A stretch of DNA of 13,569 nt from JAIVJN01 sp036732565 (lineage in GTDB: Bacteria > Acidobacteriota > Vicinamibacteria > Vicinamibacterales > UBA2999): the NCBI GenBank assembly GCA_036732565.1, contig DAINCF010000164.1, positions 1 through 13,569 on the forward strand, read 5' to 3'. Made by a program: the position numbers and the translations under genes. Under the pieces are notes generated by a model, which made no database searches, was not told where the DNA came from, and saw only the letters and a list, made by a program, of their open reading frames with translations. Positions within the stretch are counted from its first letter, which is position 1. Each line of letters opens with the position of its first letter. Shown here piece by piece: positions 1-8,224 of the stretch.

Positions 1-14
1 CTCGCATCGTCGAG

Positions 15-102
15 GCAGGCCTGAAGGCCTGCGCTACGTACAATTTCGCAGCGCGCGTCAAAGGCCGGGGGTTCTGGCGTGGGGTCCGCCTTCAGGCGGA
101 CC
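15..102. repeat. Composite palindromic repeat, left copy
   Basis: The element holds two hairpins. The first has 8-bp perfect arms GCAGGCCT (15-22) and AGGCCTGC (25-32) around a GA loop and is followed by GCTACGTAC (33-41). The second has 9-bp perfect arms GGTCCGCCT (83-91) and AGGCGGACC (94-102) around a TC loop. Between them are TTCGCAG, CAAAGG and GCGTGGGG. The same modules recur in the same order and orientation at 11442-11516, so this is a dispersed repeat and not chance palindromes. It lies just downstream of the response regulator stop. There is no T-tract, so an intrinsic terminator is not supported, although folded RNA could still affect transcript ends. Its function is unknown. Confidence 0.7.
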
Positions 103-113
103 TGGAGGCCGGT

Positions 114-884
114 TCACAGCCCCGGCAACCGCTGTCGGAGCAGCTTGGCCTGGCGCTCGCTGACGGAGATTTCCGTGTGGGCGGCATCGTCCATCGTCAG
201 CAGAAAGCTGCTCTTGAAGTAGGGCCGGATATCCTTCACCTGCGCGAGGTTCACGAGCGCTTCGCGACGGGCGCGGAAGAACATGCCGTCCGGCAGCGCT
301 TCTTCGAGCTCGTTCAGTTGGTGATTGACCCAGTAGCTGTCGCTCGCCGTGCGGGCTCGAACGATGCCGCTCTCGACGTGGAAGAAGACGATGTCATCCG
401 GACGCAGCAGCACGAAGCGGTTCTGCTTGCGCGCCACGACCTGCTGCAGCGCCCGCGGCGACGCGGCCAGCATCTGCTGCACGTGACGCTCCTCGTCCTG
501 TCTGTCGGCTCCGTGCTGGTGCAAGCGCCGGGCGCGCTCGACGACTCGGGCGAGCCGTTCCGGACTTACGGGTTTCAGCAAGTACGCCAGCGCGTTCGCC
601 TCGAAGGCCGCCAACGCATGCTGATCGTAGGCGGTCACGAAGACGACCAGCGGCATGGTCGCATCGGACGGCAGCGCGCGCAGCACCTCGAAGCCATTCA
701 GGCCCGGTACCTCGATGTCCAGGAAGACCAGATCCGGCTGCAGCGCGCGAATCTGCTCGAGCGCTTCGAGTCCGTTGCTGGCTTCGCCGGCGATCGCGAC
801 TTCTGGATGGCTGGCCAGCAGCCGGGCCAGCCGTCGCCTCGCCGCCGCCTCGTCGTCAACCAACAGGCTCTTGATCATGCGCAT
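114..884 (-). CDS. LytTR-family response regulator
   Basis: This is a cytoplasmic DNA-binding response regulator of the LytR/AlgR type. Residues 4-120 form a receiver domain, with acidic pocket D10-D11-E12, likely phosphoacceptor D56 in the LVFLDIEVPG motif, T84 in VTAYD and K104 in LLKP. Residues about 147-256 form a LytTR DNA-binding domain (RFVLL.PDDIVFFHVE, then FFRARREALVNLAQV and a C-terminal ISVSERQAKLLRQRL). At 256 residues the length is normal. The start at 884 overlaps the end of the upstream histidine kinase gene by 29 bases; a second ATG at 878 fits equally well, and neither has a clear Shine-Dalgarno sequence, which suggests translational coupling to the kinase. The kinase is almost certainly its partner. 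Target genes cannot be read from the sequence; the divergent TonB-dependent receptor is a candidate. Confidence 0.93.
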   Translation of the reverse strand: MRMIKSLLVDDEAAARRRLARLLASHPEVAIAGEASNGLEALEQIRALQPDLVFLDIEVPGLNGFEVLRALPSDATMPLVVFVTAYDQHALAAFEANALAYLLKPVSPERLARVVERARRLHQHGADRQDEERHVQQMLAASPRALQQVVARKQNRFVLLRPDDIVFFHVESGIVRARTASDSYWVNHQLNELEEALPDGMFFRARREALVNLAQVKDIRPYFKSSFLLTMDDAAHTEISVSERQAKLLRQRLPGL

Positions 885-2766
885 GAAGGGGCAGCCGCAC
901 GGTGACGACGGTGCCGCCGCGCGATGCGGGTTCGAAGCGAACCGACGCGCGATCGGCGTAGAGCGTGTCGAGGCGCTCGGCGATGTTGCGAAGGCCCACG
1001 CCAGTCGAAGGGGTCGCCCGGTGCGGGGTCGAAGGGGCCGAAGGGCCTACGCCATCGTCTTCAACCGACAACAGCAGATCGTCGTGGTCGCAGATGGCCG
1101 AGATCGTCAGATGACCTGAGCCGACCTTGCGCGACAGGCCGTGCTTGAGCGCGTTCTCGACGATCGGCTGCAGGATGAGTGAGGGGATGATCGCGTGTTC
1201 CGCGGCGGGCTCGACGACAAACGTGACATGCAGTCGATCGCCGAAGCGCGCCTCCTCGATGGTGAGATAGGTCCTCAGGAACTCCATCTCGTCGCGCACC
1301 GATCTGAGCGGCCGATGGCCGTTCGTGAGCACGTGGCTGAACACCTCCGCGAGACGCAAGGTCATCGCCTCCGCTCCGGCGGGGTCTTCCTGAATCAGGT
1401 CCGCGATCGTGTTCAACGTGTTGAACAAGAAGTGAGGATTGATCTGCGCTTGCAGGGCGCGCAGCGTCGCTTCACTGACCTGCCGCTGCAGGTCGGCTTC
1501 GCGCGTCAGCCGATCGATTTCCTCCTGTTCCCGACTCACGGCGTCGAGGCGATGACCCAGCGTGGTGGCCGCGGCGCGGAGAAACTGCACTTCTCGACCG
1601 AGCAGCGTGGGATGGTCCCATCGAGGTGTCGCTTCCAGCAGATCTTGCGCACCGTCGGCCGTCGGAACGGGGACGATCACGACATTCGCGTCCTTCATCG
1701 CCAGCGCGGCCGGCGTCACGCGCGCGTGTTGCAGCGCCATCGTCTCGCGGACGAACCGGGCGGCGTGCTCGTGAAGGGCCGTGCGATCGCGGGCGCCGGC
1801 GAGCTCGTCTCGCAGGCGCGTCAAGGCGCGTTCGTAGTCAGGTTGCCGGAACAACCATCGATCCACGATCGAGACGATCAGCCTGTCGACGGCTGCAAAC
1901 GACAAGAGCAGCGCGGCAATCGCCAGAGCACCCGCGACGAACGTCACCGCCATCATCGAGCCGCCCGCCAACGGCGAGGCGTCGGTGGGCAGCCGGGCGA
2001 GCACGCTCGCGCACATGACGCCCAACAGCACGGCGGCGATCATCCGAAGGCTCTGGCGAATGAAGACGTCGGCCAATCGGAAACGCGCCAGGAACAAGAG
2101 GGCGCCGAGCGTCATGACATGCGTCGCGACCTGGCGGCCGATTCCGAGCGACAGCACCGCGGGTGGCTCGCTCGGCATGATGCCCTTCTCGAGGAACACC
2201 GACACGCCGACGACCAGCGCTCCGAGGCCGGCCATCCCGATCCCCAGCCGCGAAGCCAGCGTCGTCCGCCCACTCCGATAGAACTTCCAGCCGCCGATGC
2301 CGAAGAACAGGGCGACGTGATACGCGAGGAGGTTCCACAGCAGGTGCTCTGATGCCGACGCCCCGCCGAGGATCTTCGGGGCGCCGAGCAGCGCGATGAG
2401 GAGCATGCCGACGGCAAGGGAGAAGTGCGCGAGCCACATCGACCCACCCGACGGACGATCGACGCCGTGCCACATGATCAGCGCGCCCGCCGGCGACAGC
2501 GCAGCGCCACAGAATGCGGCGAACATGGCGATGCCGACGAGCCCACTGTCGAATGGCACCCCCAGCAGCACGCCAGCCGCCGCCACGAGGTTCCCGGCGT
2601 TCCAGAGCAATATCGCCCAGACCAACAGAGCGTAGGGCCGCGCATCTTCGAACCGCGCGGCGCGACGCACCAGCGCCGCCAGCAAGAGCACGATGACGGT
2701 GCTCGCCGTGTAGCCAACGACCTGGGTGACGAGCAGCCACTCGCTGACGATCCCGCTGTGAAACAC
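856..2766 (-). CDS. LytS-type membrane sensor histidine kinase
   Basis: This is an inner-membrane sensor kinase of 636 residues. Residues 1-300 are hydrophobic with about eight or nine predicted helices (for example 13-34, 45-68, 75-98, 111-128, 172-192, 239-257 and 271-295) and little periplasmic sequence, which suggests sensing within the membrane. Residues 310-410 are a soluble, possibly GAF-like region, and 410-440 is a short coiled-coil-like stretch. The His_kinase domain has QINPHFLFNTLN with phosphoacceptor H445. The ATPase domain has the N box IVENALKHG (535-543), the DDGVG box near 570 and TGVGLRNIAERL (588-599). The GTG start is supported by GGAG at 2777-2774, seven bases upstream. 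It overlaps the LytTR regulator gene downstream. The family passes phosphate to LytTR regulators. The signal is unknown. Confidence 0.92.
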   Translation of the reverse strand: MFHSGIVSEWLLVTQVVGYTASTVIVLLLAALVRRAARFEDARPYALLVWAILLWNAGNLVAAAGVLLGVPFDSGLVGIAMFAAFCGAALSPAGALIMWHGVDRPSGGSMWLAHFSLAVGMLLIALLGAPKILGGASASEHLLWNLLAYHVALFFGIGGWKFYRSGRTTLASRLGIGMAGLGALVVGVSVFLEKGIMPSEPPAVLSLGIGRQVATHVMTLGALLFLARFRLADVFIRQSLRMIAAVLLGVMCASVLARLPTDASPLAGGSMMAVTFVAGALAIAALLLSFAAVDRLIVSIVDRWLFRQPDYERALTRLRDELAGARDRTALHEHAARFVRETMALQHARVTPAALAMKDANVVIVPVPTADGAQDLLEATPRWDHPTLLGREVQFLRAAATTLGHRLDAVSREQEEIDRLTREADLQRQVSEATLRALQAQINPHFLFNTLNTIADLIQEDPAGAEAMTLRLAEVFSHVLTNGHRPLRSVRDEMEFLRTYLTIEEARFGDRLHVTFVVEPAAEHAIIPSLILQPIVENALKHGLSRKVGSGHLTISAICDHDDLLLSVEDDGVGPSAPSTPHRATPSTGVGLRNIAERLDTLYADRASVRFEPASRGGTVVTVRLPLHAHDQEPVG

Positions 2767-2783
2767 CGGTTGTCTCCGAGTCC

Positions 2784-2789
2784 ACTATA
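2784..2789 (-). promoter_or_regulatory. Possible -10 box for the kinase-regulator operon
   Basis: On the minus strand TATAGT (five of six matches to TATAAT) lies 17 bases before the kinase GTG. The hexamer 17 bases further upstream (TTTCGC) is a poor -35. A start point here would give a leader of only about 10 bases that barely includes the GGAG ribosome site. The rest of the 158-base divergent gap (2767-2924) is GC-rich and holds one perfect 10-bp palindrome, GAGCGCGCTC (2846-2855). No convincing promoter or ribosome site was found for the receptor gene starting at 2925. Confidence 0.3.
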
Positions 2790-2924
2790 CGAAGCCACCC
2801 GGCACGGCGAAAGCCCATCCCGCCCAACGCGGAAATACGGACCCTGAGCGCGCTCGCGCGCGCATATCCGCGCCCGCCCGATTCGCGTGTGTCCGCCTGC
2901 CGCTCCCTCGTAGCGTGCTAGTCC

Positions 2925-4202
2925 ATGAAGACAGCCATTTTGTTGGGCTTCCTCCTGGTCACGGCTCCCCTGGCGGATGCCGACGCTGCGCAAGGGACCG
3001 CCAGCCGTGGCTCACTGGAGGGCACGGTTCGAGATCGCCAGACGCGTCAGCTCATCGTCGGCGCCACGGTGCTGATTGAGAACACGCCGCTCGTCGTAAT
3101 CACCGACGCCGACGGGCGCTTTCGCCTGGACGATGTGCCTGCCGGCACGCACAGCCTCCGTGTCGAGGCACCTGGCTACGTCCTCTTGTCGCAGCCTGAC
3201 ATCCTGGTCTCGCCCGGACGCTCGTCCGCGCTCGAGGTCGAGATCGATCGAGGCGCGGAGGGCGTCAGCGAGACTGTGGTCGTGCAAGCTCGCGCCTTCG
3301 AGCGGCCGCCGGAGGTGACGACGTCCGAGTACGGCATGCGCTACGAGGAAGTGCGGCGTTCGGCCGGTGCGATCGGAGACATCAATCGCTTCGTCCAGGC
3401 GCTGCCTGGCGTCGTCATCGCGGACGATCAACGAAACGATCTGGTCACTCGAGGCGGCAGTCCGAACGAGAACCTCACACTCGTCGACAACGTGGAGGTG
3501 CCGAACCTCAATCACTTCGGCGCACAGGGCACGGGCGGCGGTGCCATCAGTATGCTGAACACCGAGCTGCTCGCCGACGCGACGTTCCTCACCGGCGGCT
3601 TCCCTGCGGCGTTCGGCAATCGTTTGTCCTCCGTCCTCGACATCCGCCTGCGGGAGGGCAACCGCGCCAGGACCGAGGTTGAAGCCGACGTCAACTTCGC
3701 CGGCGTCAGCGCCGTGCTCGAAGGGCCGCTTGGATCGAGAGGGTCCTGGATCGCGACCGTGCGTCGCTCGTATCTCGACCTGGTCACCGGCGTCATCGAC
3801 CTTCCCGCCGTTCCGGAGACCACCGCGTATCAGTTCAAAGGCGTGTACGACATCGATGCGGCCAACAAGGTCTGGGTGGTCGGCATCGGCGGCCGAGATT
3901 CGATCGACTTCGACGTGGACGAGGAGGATCTGGAGGATCCGTCGCTCATCAGCGCGGAGAACCGCGGCTGGCGAGCGGTCACCGGCGTCAACTGGCAGCG
4001 CCTGTTCGGCAAGCGCGGCTACGGCATCCTCGGGGCGTCGTACGCGTGCAGTCACTTCGGCGTCGAGGCGCGCGATCGGGAGCTGAACGATCAGATTGAA
4101 CGAATCCCGCGAATGCACGTCCGCCCTGAAATACGACGCGTCCTTTCAGGTAGGGCGAGGGTGGGCAATGAAGGCCGGTGGTGTGTGGAATCGACTCGAT
4201 AG
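2925..4202 (+). CDS. TonB-dependent receptor, N-terminal part (frameshifted)
   Basis: This is the first part of an outer-membrane TonB-dependent receptor. Residues 1-22 are a signal peptide (hydrophobic ILLGFLLV, cleavage near ADA/AQ). Residues 29-108 are a carboxypeptidase-regulatory-like beta domain (LEGTVRDRQT, GATVLIENT, TDADGRFRLDDVPAGTHSLRV). About 115-245 is the plug (DINRFVQALPGVV, TRGGSPNENLTLVDNVEVPN, FLTGGFPAAFGNRLSSVLDI), followed by barrel strands. From about residue 391 the reading ceases to look like a barrel and turns arginine-rich before stopping at 4202. The barrel continues in the next frame from about 4096. The two halves together would give roughly 768 residues, normal for the family. 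ATG 2925 is chosen because the signal peptide starts there, although no good ribosome site precedes it. The substrate is unknown. The break could be a real mutation or a sequence error. Confidence 0.88.
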   Translation: MKTAILLGFLLVTAPLADADAAQGTASRGSLEGTVRDRQTRQLIVGATVLIENTPLVVITDADGRFRLDDVPAGTHSLRVEAPGYVLLSQPDILVSPGRSSALEVEIDRGAEGVSETVVVQARAFERPPEVTTSEYGMRYEEVRRSAGAIGDINRFVQALPGVVIADDQRNDLVTRGGSPNENLTLVDNVEVPNLNHFGAQGTGGGAISMLNTELLADATFLTGGFPAAFGNRLSSVLDIRLREGNRARTEVEADVNFAGVSAVLEGPLGSRGSWIATVRRSYLDLVTGVIDLPAVPETTAYQFKGVYDIDAANKVWVVGIGGRDSIDFDVDEEDLEDPSLISAENRGWRAVTGVNWQRLFGKRGYGILGASYACSHFGVEARDRELNDQIERIPRMHVRPEIRRVLSGRARVGNEGRWCVESTR

Positions 4203-5232
4203 CGATCTGCAGATCGACCAGCCGTTTGGCGTCCAGAACCGCTACTCGCTCGATCCGACGCGCGTCGACGTCATCAGCCTCCACACCGCGTTCGACACCA
4301 GCATCGGCGCGGGCCACGTGCAGATGTCGGGTCCGATCGCGCCGCGCGTGACGCTGACGTTTGGCGGGCGGATCGACCGCTTCGCGTTTCTCGACGCCAC
4401 GACCGTGAGCCCTCGAGCAGGCCTCAGCGTGGAGCTGACGCCGACGCTGACGGCCACGGCGTCATTCGGGCGGTATCACCAGCAGCCCGACCTCGTCTTC
4501 CTCACCGCGGATCCGATCAATCGCGATCTCAATCCGATGCGCGCGGATCACGTCGTCGCTGGCGTCAGCTACCTCCCCCGTCCCGACCTCAAGCTCTCCG
4601 TCGAGGCGTATCGCAAGACCTACGCCCGCTACCCGGTCAGCCTCGACTATCCGACGCTGTCATTGGCGAACACGGGCGACGTATTCGGCATCAGCGGTCT
4701 GTTGTTCCCGATGGTCAGCGAGGGCGAAGGACGCGCGCGTGGCGTCGAAATCTTCCTGCACAAGAAGCTGACACGGGGTCTGTACGGCCAGGCGAGCTAC
4801 AGCGTGTCACGGACCGAGCACGCCGCGCTGGACGGCGTCATACGGCGCGGCGCCTTCGACGCGCCGCACACGATGTCGTTCATCGGCGGGTACCGCCTGG
4901 GCGACACGTGGGAGTTCTCGACGCGCTTCACGTTCGCCTCGGGGCGGCCTTACACACCGCCTCTGCTCGATCCATCGCAGGAGCAGAATCGCTGGATCTC
5001 CGACCTGACGCGCGTCAACGACGAGCGGATGTCGAGCTACAACCGACTCGACGTTCGCGTCGACCGGCGTTTCGCGCTGGGGCCGACCCACACGACGCTC
5101 TTCTTCGAGGCACAGAACATCTACAACCGCGAGAACATCGCCCGCTACGTCTGGAACCCGAAGACCCGCATGCCGTTCGCGGAGCTGCAGTTCGGTTTCC
5201 TGCCGATCTTCGGAGTGAATCTGGAGTTCTAA
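4096..5232 (+). CDS. TonB-dependent receptor, C-terminal barrel part (frameshifted)
   Basis: This continues the receptor begun at 2925, in the +1 frame. It is almost entirely outer-membrane beta-barrel: alternating polar and hydrophobic strands, SALKYDASFQ at its beginning, NPMRADHVVAGVSYLP, a late barrel segment with FDAPHTMSFIGGYRLGDTWEFSTRFTFASGRPYTP, and the usual receptor ending NIYNRENIARYVWN with terminal phenylalanine (NLEF). It has no signal peptide and no plug, so alone it could not act as a receptor. The first possible start is TTG 4096 and the first ATG is 4168; neither has a ribosome site, which fits an interrupted gene rather than a separate one. In-frame TGA at 4084-4086 limits the frame change to between 4087 and about 4200, most likely near 4096-4120. 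Confidence 0.85.
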   Translation: MNESRECTSALKYDASFQVGRGWAMKAGGVWNRLDSDLQIDQPFGVQNRYSLDPTRVDVISLHTAFDTSIGAGHVQMSGPIAPRVTLTFGGRIDRFAFLDATTVSPRAGLSVELTPTLTATASFGRYHQQPDLVFLTADPINRDLNPMRADHVVAGVSYLPRPDLKLSVEAYRKTYARYPVSLDYPTLSLANTGDVFGISGLLFPMVSEGEGRARGVEIFLHKKLTRGLYGQASYSVSRTEHAALDGVIRRGAFDAPHTMSFIGGYRLGDTWEFSTRFTFASGRPYTPPLLDPSQEQNRWISDLTRVNDERMSSYNRLDVRVDRRFALGPTHTTLFFEAQNIYNRENIARYVWNPKTRMPFAELQFGFLPIFGVNLEF

Positions 5233-5244
5233 GTCACAGGTCTC

Positions 5245-5357
5245 GCCACCAAGACACCAAGGACACCAAGAACTCTTCCAACGATTGTTCTTCCGAAGAA
5301 CTTGGTGTCTCCGTTGACTCTGTGCCTAGATTCTTGGTGTCTTGGTGCCTTGGTGGC
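5245..5357. repeat. Long imperfect inverted repeat between convergent genes
   Basis: The left arm (5245-5272) is built from tandem ACACCAAG units preceded by GCCACCAAG. The right arm (5331-5357) is its near-perfect reverse complement, made of TTGGTGTC/TTGGTGCC units, with one indel and one mismatch. A further CTTGGTGTC unit sits at 5301-5309. Inside is a short hairpin with 7-bp arms GTTCTTC (5287-5293) and GAAGAAC (5295-5301). The element fills most of the 178-base gap between two convergent receptor genes, so its RNA could form a long stem from either side and act as a bidirectional transcript end. It lacks the long T-run of a classic terminator. Low-complexity ACACCAAG-type composition suggests a dispersed family rather than a single-site element (inference). 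Confidence 0.7.
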
Positions 5358-5362
5358 TATCG

Positions 5363-5412
5363 TCTCCGTGTCTTCGTGGCTGATGTTTCGTGCTCTTCGT
5401 GTTTTCGTGGCT
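5363..5412. repeat. Degenerate CGTG/TTCGTGG short repeats
   Basis: Two imperfect copies of a CGTGTCTTCGTGGCT-like unit occur here: CTCCGTGTCTTCGTGGCT (5364-5381) and TCTTCGTGTTTTCGTGGCT (5394-5412). Their composition resembles the neighbouring CACCAAG repeats, with short purine/pyrimidine-biased words. The second copy runs into the stop codon of the Oar-like receptor gene (5411-5413). No coding or RNA gene is apparent. Confidence 0.5.
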
Positions 5413-8143
5413 AGAAATCGAGTCGGAAGCCCAATTCCACTCGCCTCGGACTCGAGTCGGCGTGGACCGTGGCCGGCTGGCCGAACAGCTGCGAACGGAT
5501 GCTGCCGCCTGCCACCGTCGGCGTCGCGCCATTGAAGTGATTCGTGACGTTCAGCGCTTCGACGAACAGCTCCAGTCGATCCAGCTTCGCCCGCGACAGG
5601 TTGATCATCTTCGAGACCCGCAGATGTGCCTCCGCGTAAGCCGGCCCGCGCGCGAAGTTGCGCGGCAGGTTGCCGCTGCGTCCCGTGAAGTTGCCGTTGT
5701 AGGTCGACACATCGAGCGGATCGCCGTCGGGGTTCGCCAGATCCGGCCGGTCGGTGGTGGTCTGCCCGTCGCGATTGTTGTCGATGCCGGTCGTCACGTT
5801 GAACGGCAGCGCGGACCGCGCCTGGGTGAAGAGCCCGATCTGCATGCCCCACGGCAGCGCGTATACGAGGTTGACCACCAGCTGGTGCCGTCGATCGTTG
5901 TTCGCCACGGCCTTCTCCGCGGCGCGGTTGTAGTTGTCCTGCGGGGTGAAGCCGAAGTCCTCGACGTCGCGCACTTGCTTCGACAGCGTGTACGACACAC
6001 CGAGCTGCGGGCCACGCCCGCTCCGCCGCTCCAGCCCGAGCAGGAGCGCGTTGTACCAAGAGTTCCCGGTCGTCTGGTATTGCACCACGCGCAGGAAGTT
6101 GCGATCTGGACGAATGCCGGTGATGGGATCGGGCGCATTGATGTCCGGAGCGTTGTACAGATTGCGTCCGCGGCTGTTCACGTAGTCGGCCGACAACGCC
6201 ATGCCACCGCCGATCTCGCGTTTCATGCCGAGGCTCAACTGCCGCGTGACCGGTGTCTTCACTTCATCCGGCGCGACGGTCGTGCTCGGCAGCGGCGCCG
6301 TCTGCGTGCCACGTGAGTAGGGATCCGGGTATCCCGGGTTGGCAATGTTCACGCCGACGAACCGCCGGGCCAGCATGATGTTGCCGGTGATGTTCAGGAA
6401 CACCTTGCTGTAGTACTGGCCGGCGCCGCCGCGGATGACGGTCTTCTGGTCGTTGAAGGGATCCCACGCGAAGCCCACGCGCGGCGCGAGGTTCAAGGCC
6501 GCATCCTCCACACCGGTCGCCTCCTTGAACGCGTTTTCCCGGTCGTAGCGGACGCCGTAGTTCAGCGTGAAGTTGGACGTCATCCGCCAGCTGTCCTGCG
6601 CGAAGACGCCGACGGTGTCGTTGCGGCGCAGCAGGTTCGGGTCGCCGATGTTCTGGGTGAACTGCGTCGGATAGGTGGCCAGGTTGTTGGGATCGAACGG
6701 CAAATCAGTGGCGAACGTGAACGTGCCGCCGGTGTTGTTGTGAAAGTAGCTCGTCGTGCGAATGTGGCTGTAGTCGACACCGAACTTCAGACTGTGCGCG
6801 CTCAACGAATAGCTGAAGCTGTTGACGAGCTGCCAACGGTCTTCGGTCCGTCCCTGAGGTTGATTGTTCGCCTTCCCGAAGTTGCCTGACGGCCTGTTGA
6901 TGGTTGGCGAGAACAGCGGCACATGGATGACGTTGTCCGCGAAGTGCCGACCGAACTGCACGCGCAGCTCGTTGAGGACTCGCGACGTCAGCACCGCCGT
7001 GTGGCTGAACACGCCGTCCTGGTTGCGGTTGATGCTGTCGGCGCCGCGTTCAGCCGTATCCAAGCCGCCAGCGCCGTTGTTGAGCTCGGTCGCCTCGTCG
7101 TAGCGATAGCGGACGAAGATGGTGTGGTTCTCGGTGAGACGGTTGTCGACTCGGAAAAAATACTGATCCCCGGTCTCGTTGTTCGGGATCTCACGCTCGG
7201 AGACCGGCACGAGCGGCGACGTGATCACCGCCGTCTGATCCAGCCGCACGCCTTCGTAGTTGCCAAAGTAGTGCATCCGGTCGCGCTTGATGGGCCCGCC
7301 GACGAAGCCGCCGTAGCGCTGTTGGCTGAACGGCGCCTTGCCCGAGCCCTGGGCCTTGGAGAACGGGTCCTGGGCATCGAACGACTCGTCGCGATGGAAC
7401 AGGAATCCGCGGCCCTGCATGTTGTTGGTGCCGGTGCGCGTCACGACGCTGATGACTGCGCCCGAGGCGTCGCCGTACTCCGCCGAGAACTGGTTGGAGA
7501 TGACCACGTACTCGCGGACGGCTTCCATGGAGATGCCACCGCGCGGGCTGGCGAGCACGTTGTTCTCGTTGCTCACGCCGTCGATGCGAAACGAGTTGTT
7601 GCGGTTCAACTGACCGCCGGCGTTGACGCCGCCACCACCGACGCCTGTGACACCCGGCGCCGTTTGCGCCAGCGCGGTGAACGTGCGACCGGGCACCGGC
7701 AGCGCATCGAGCTGCTCGCGGCTCACGCTCGTACCGAGCGTGTTGCTGGTGACTTCGATCAGCGGCGCTGCTGCCGTGACCGTGATTGTCTCTTGCACCG
7801 TCGCCACCTTCACGCTCATGTCGATGGTCAGCTCCTGCCCGAGCGCCAGGGGCACCTTGTTGCGGACGGCGGTGGCGAAGCCGGTCAGCTCGGTTTTGAT
7901 CTCGTAAACGCCCGGCGGCAGCGCCACGGCGCGGTAGCGTCCACCCTCGTCCGTGACCACGCTTCGCGTCCACCCGGTCTCCACGTTGGTCAGCGTCATC
8001 GTCGCGCCGGGCAGCGCCAGACCCTGGTCGTCCTTGACGGATCCCTGGAAGGTCCCACCGGTCTGGGCCGACGCCCCGCTCGCGACACTGACGATCAGAA
8101 GAACGAGCCAAAGGCTGGAGACACATCGCAGGTGCGTAGCCAT
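5411..8143 (-). CDS. Oar-like TonB-dependent receptor
   Basis: This is an outer-membrane receptor of 910 residues with an energized-transport architecture. Residues 1-26 are a signal peptide (SLWLVLLIVSVASGASAQ). Residues 31-112 are a carboxypeptidase-regulatory-like domain (GSVKDDQGLALPGATMTLTN, TDEGGRYRAVALPPGVYEI). ETITVTAAAP (118-127) is the linker, and about 130-238 is the plug (LPVPGRTFTALAQTAPGV, NSFRIDGVSNENN, EYGDASGAVISVVTRTGTN). The rest is the barrel, ending in ELGFRLDF with the terminal aromatic. The order matches Oar-like proteins, some of which move proteins or peptides. ATG 8143 is chosen because the signal peptide begins there and AGGAGG lies just upstream. The open frame continues to 8314, but that part contains the predicted promoter and is not coding. 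It is divergent from a secreted peptidase, which fits peptide uptake (inference). Confidence 0.93.
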   Translation of the reverse strand: MATHLRCVSSLWLVLLIVSVASGASAQTGGTFQGSVKDDQGLALPGATMTLTNVETGWTRSVVTDEGGRYRAVALPPGVYEIKTELTGFATAVRNKVPLALGQELTIDMSVKVATVQETITVTAAAPLIEVTSNTLGTSVSREQLDALPVPGRTFTALAQTAPGVTGVGGGGVNAGGQLNRNNSFRIDGVSNENNVLASPRGGISMEAVREYVVISNQFSAEYGDASGAVISVVTRTGTNNMQGRGFLFHRDESFDAQDPFSKAQGSGKAPFSQQRYGGFVGGPIKRDRMHYFGNYEGVRLDQTAVITSPLVPVSEREIPNNETGDQYFFRVDNRLTENHTIFVRYRYDEATELNNGAGGLDTAERGADSINRNQDGVFSHTAVLTSRVLNELRVQFGRHFADNVIHVPLFSPTINRPSGNFGKANNQPQGRTEDRWQLVNSFSYSLSAHSLKFGVDYSHIRTTSYFHNNTGGTFTFATDLPFDPNNLATYPTQFTQNIGDPNLLRRNDTVGVFAQDSWRMTSNFTLNYGVRYDRENAFKEATGVEDAALNLAPRVGFAWDPFNDQKTVIRGGAGQYYSKVFLNITGNIMLARRFVGVNIANPGYPDPYSRGTQTAPLPSTTVAPDEVKTPVTRQLSLGMKREIGGGMALSADYVNSRGRNLYNAPDINAPDPITGIRPDRNFLRVVQYQTTGNSWYNALLLGLERRSGRGPQLGVSYTLSKQVRDVEDFGFTPQDNYNRAAEKAVANNDRRHQLVVNLVYALPWGMQIGLFTQARSALPFNVTTGIDNNRDGQTTTDRPDLANPDGDPLDVSTYNGNFTGRSGNLPRNFARGPAYAEAHLRVSKMINLSRAKLDRLELFVEALNVTNHFNGATPTVAGGSIRSQLFGQPATVHADSSPRRVELGFRLDF

Positions 8144-8147
8144 CGAT

Positions 8148-8154
8148 CCTCCTC
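8148..8154 (-). promoter_or_regulatory. Ribosome binding site deciding the Oar-like receptor start
   Basis: On the minus strand GAGGAGG lies four bases before the ATG at 8143. It is the strongest Shine-Dalgarno match seen in the window and settles the start at 8143 rather than the 57-codon longer open frame. Confidence 0.75.
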
Positions 8155-8208
8155 TGCCAATCCAACCGCAAGAACAAACAAGAACGACGCGCCGGCGGGC
8201 GCCGGCGA

Positions 8209-8224
8209 ACAACGTGCCCGTTGT
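8209..8224. promoter_or_regulatory. Inverted repeat over the receptor -10 box (possible operator)
   Basis: Perfect 6-bp arms ACAACG (8209-8214) and CGTTGT (8219-8224) flank TGCC. The right arm covers most of the predicted -10 of the Oar-like receptor promoter, where a repressor would block it. In the RNA it could instead form a small hairpin near the 5' end. Just downstream on the receptor side the 9-mer GCGCCGGCG is repeated directly at 8189-8197 and 8199-8207 and is itself nearly self-complementary. No regulator for the site is identified. Confidence 0.4.

Noticed and set aside
177..2352. Long plus-strand open frames (177-905, 1195-2352) opposite the two-component genes
   Set aside because: They are antisense to clear kinase and regulator genes, rich in Arg/His/Gln, and show no domain; typical shadows in GC-rich DNA.
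3012..4118. Minus-strand 368-codon frame opposite the first receptor
   Set aside because: Arg/Asp/Val-rich with no recognisable domain, while the plus strand gives a clear signal peptide and plug.
4087..4202. Programmed ribosomal frameshift in the first receptor
   Set aside because: No slippery heptamer or downstream structure stands out, and this family is not known to use it; mutation or sequence error is simpler.
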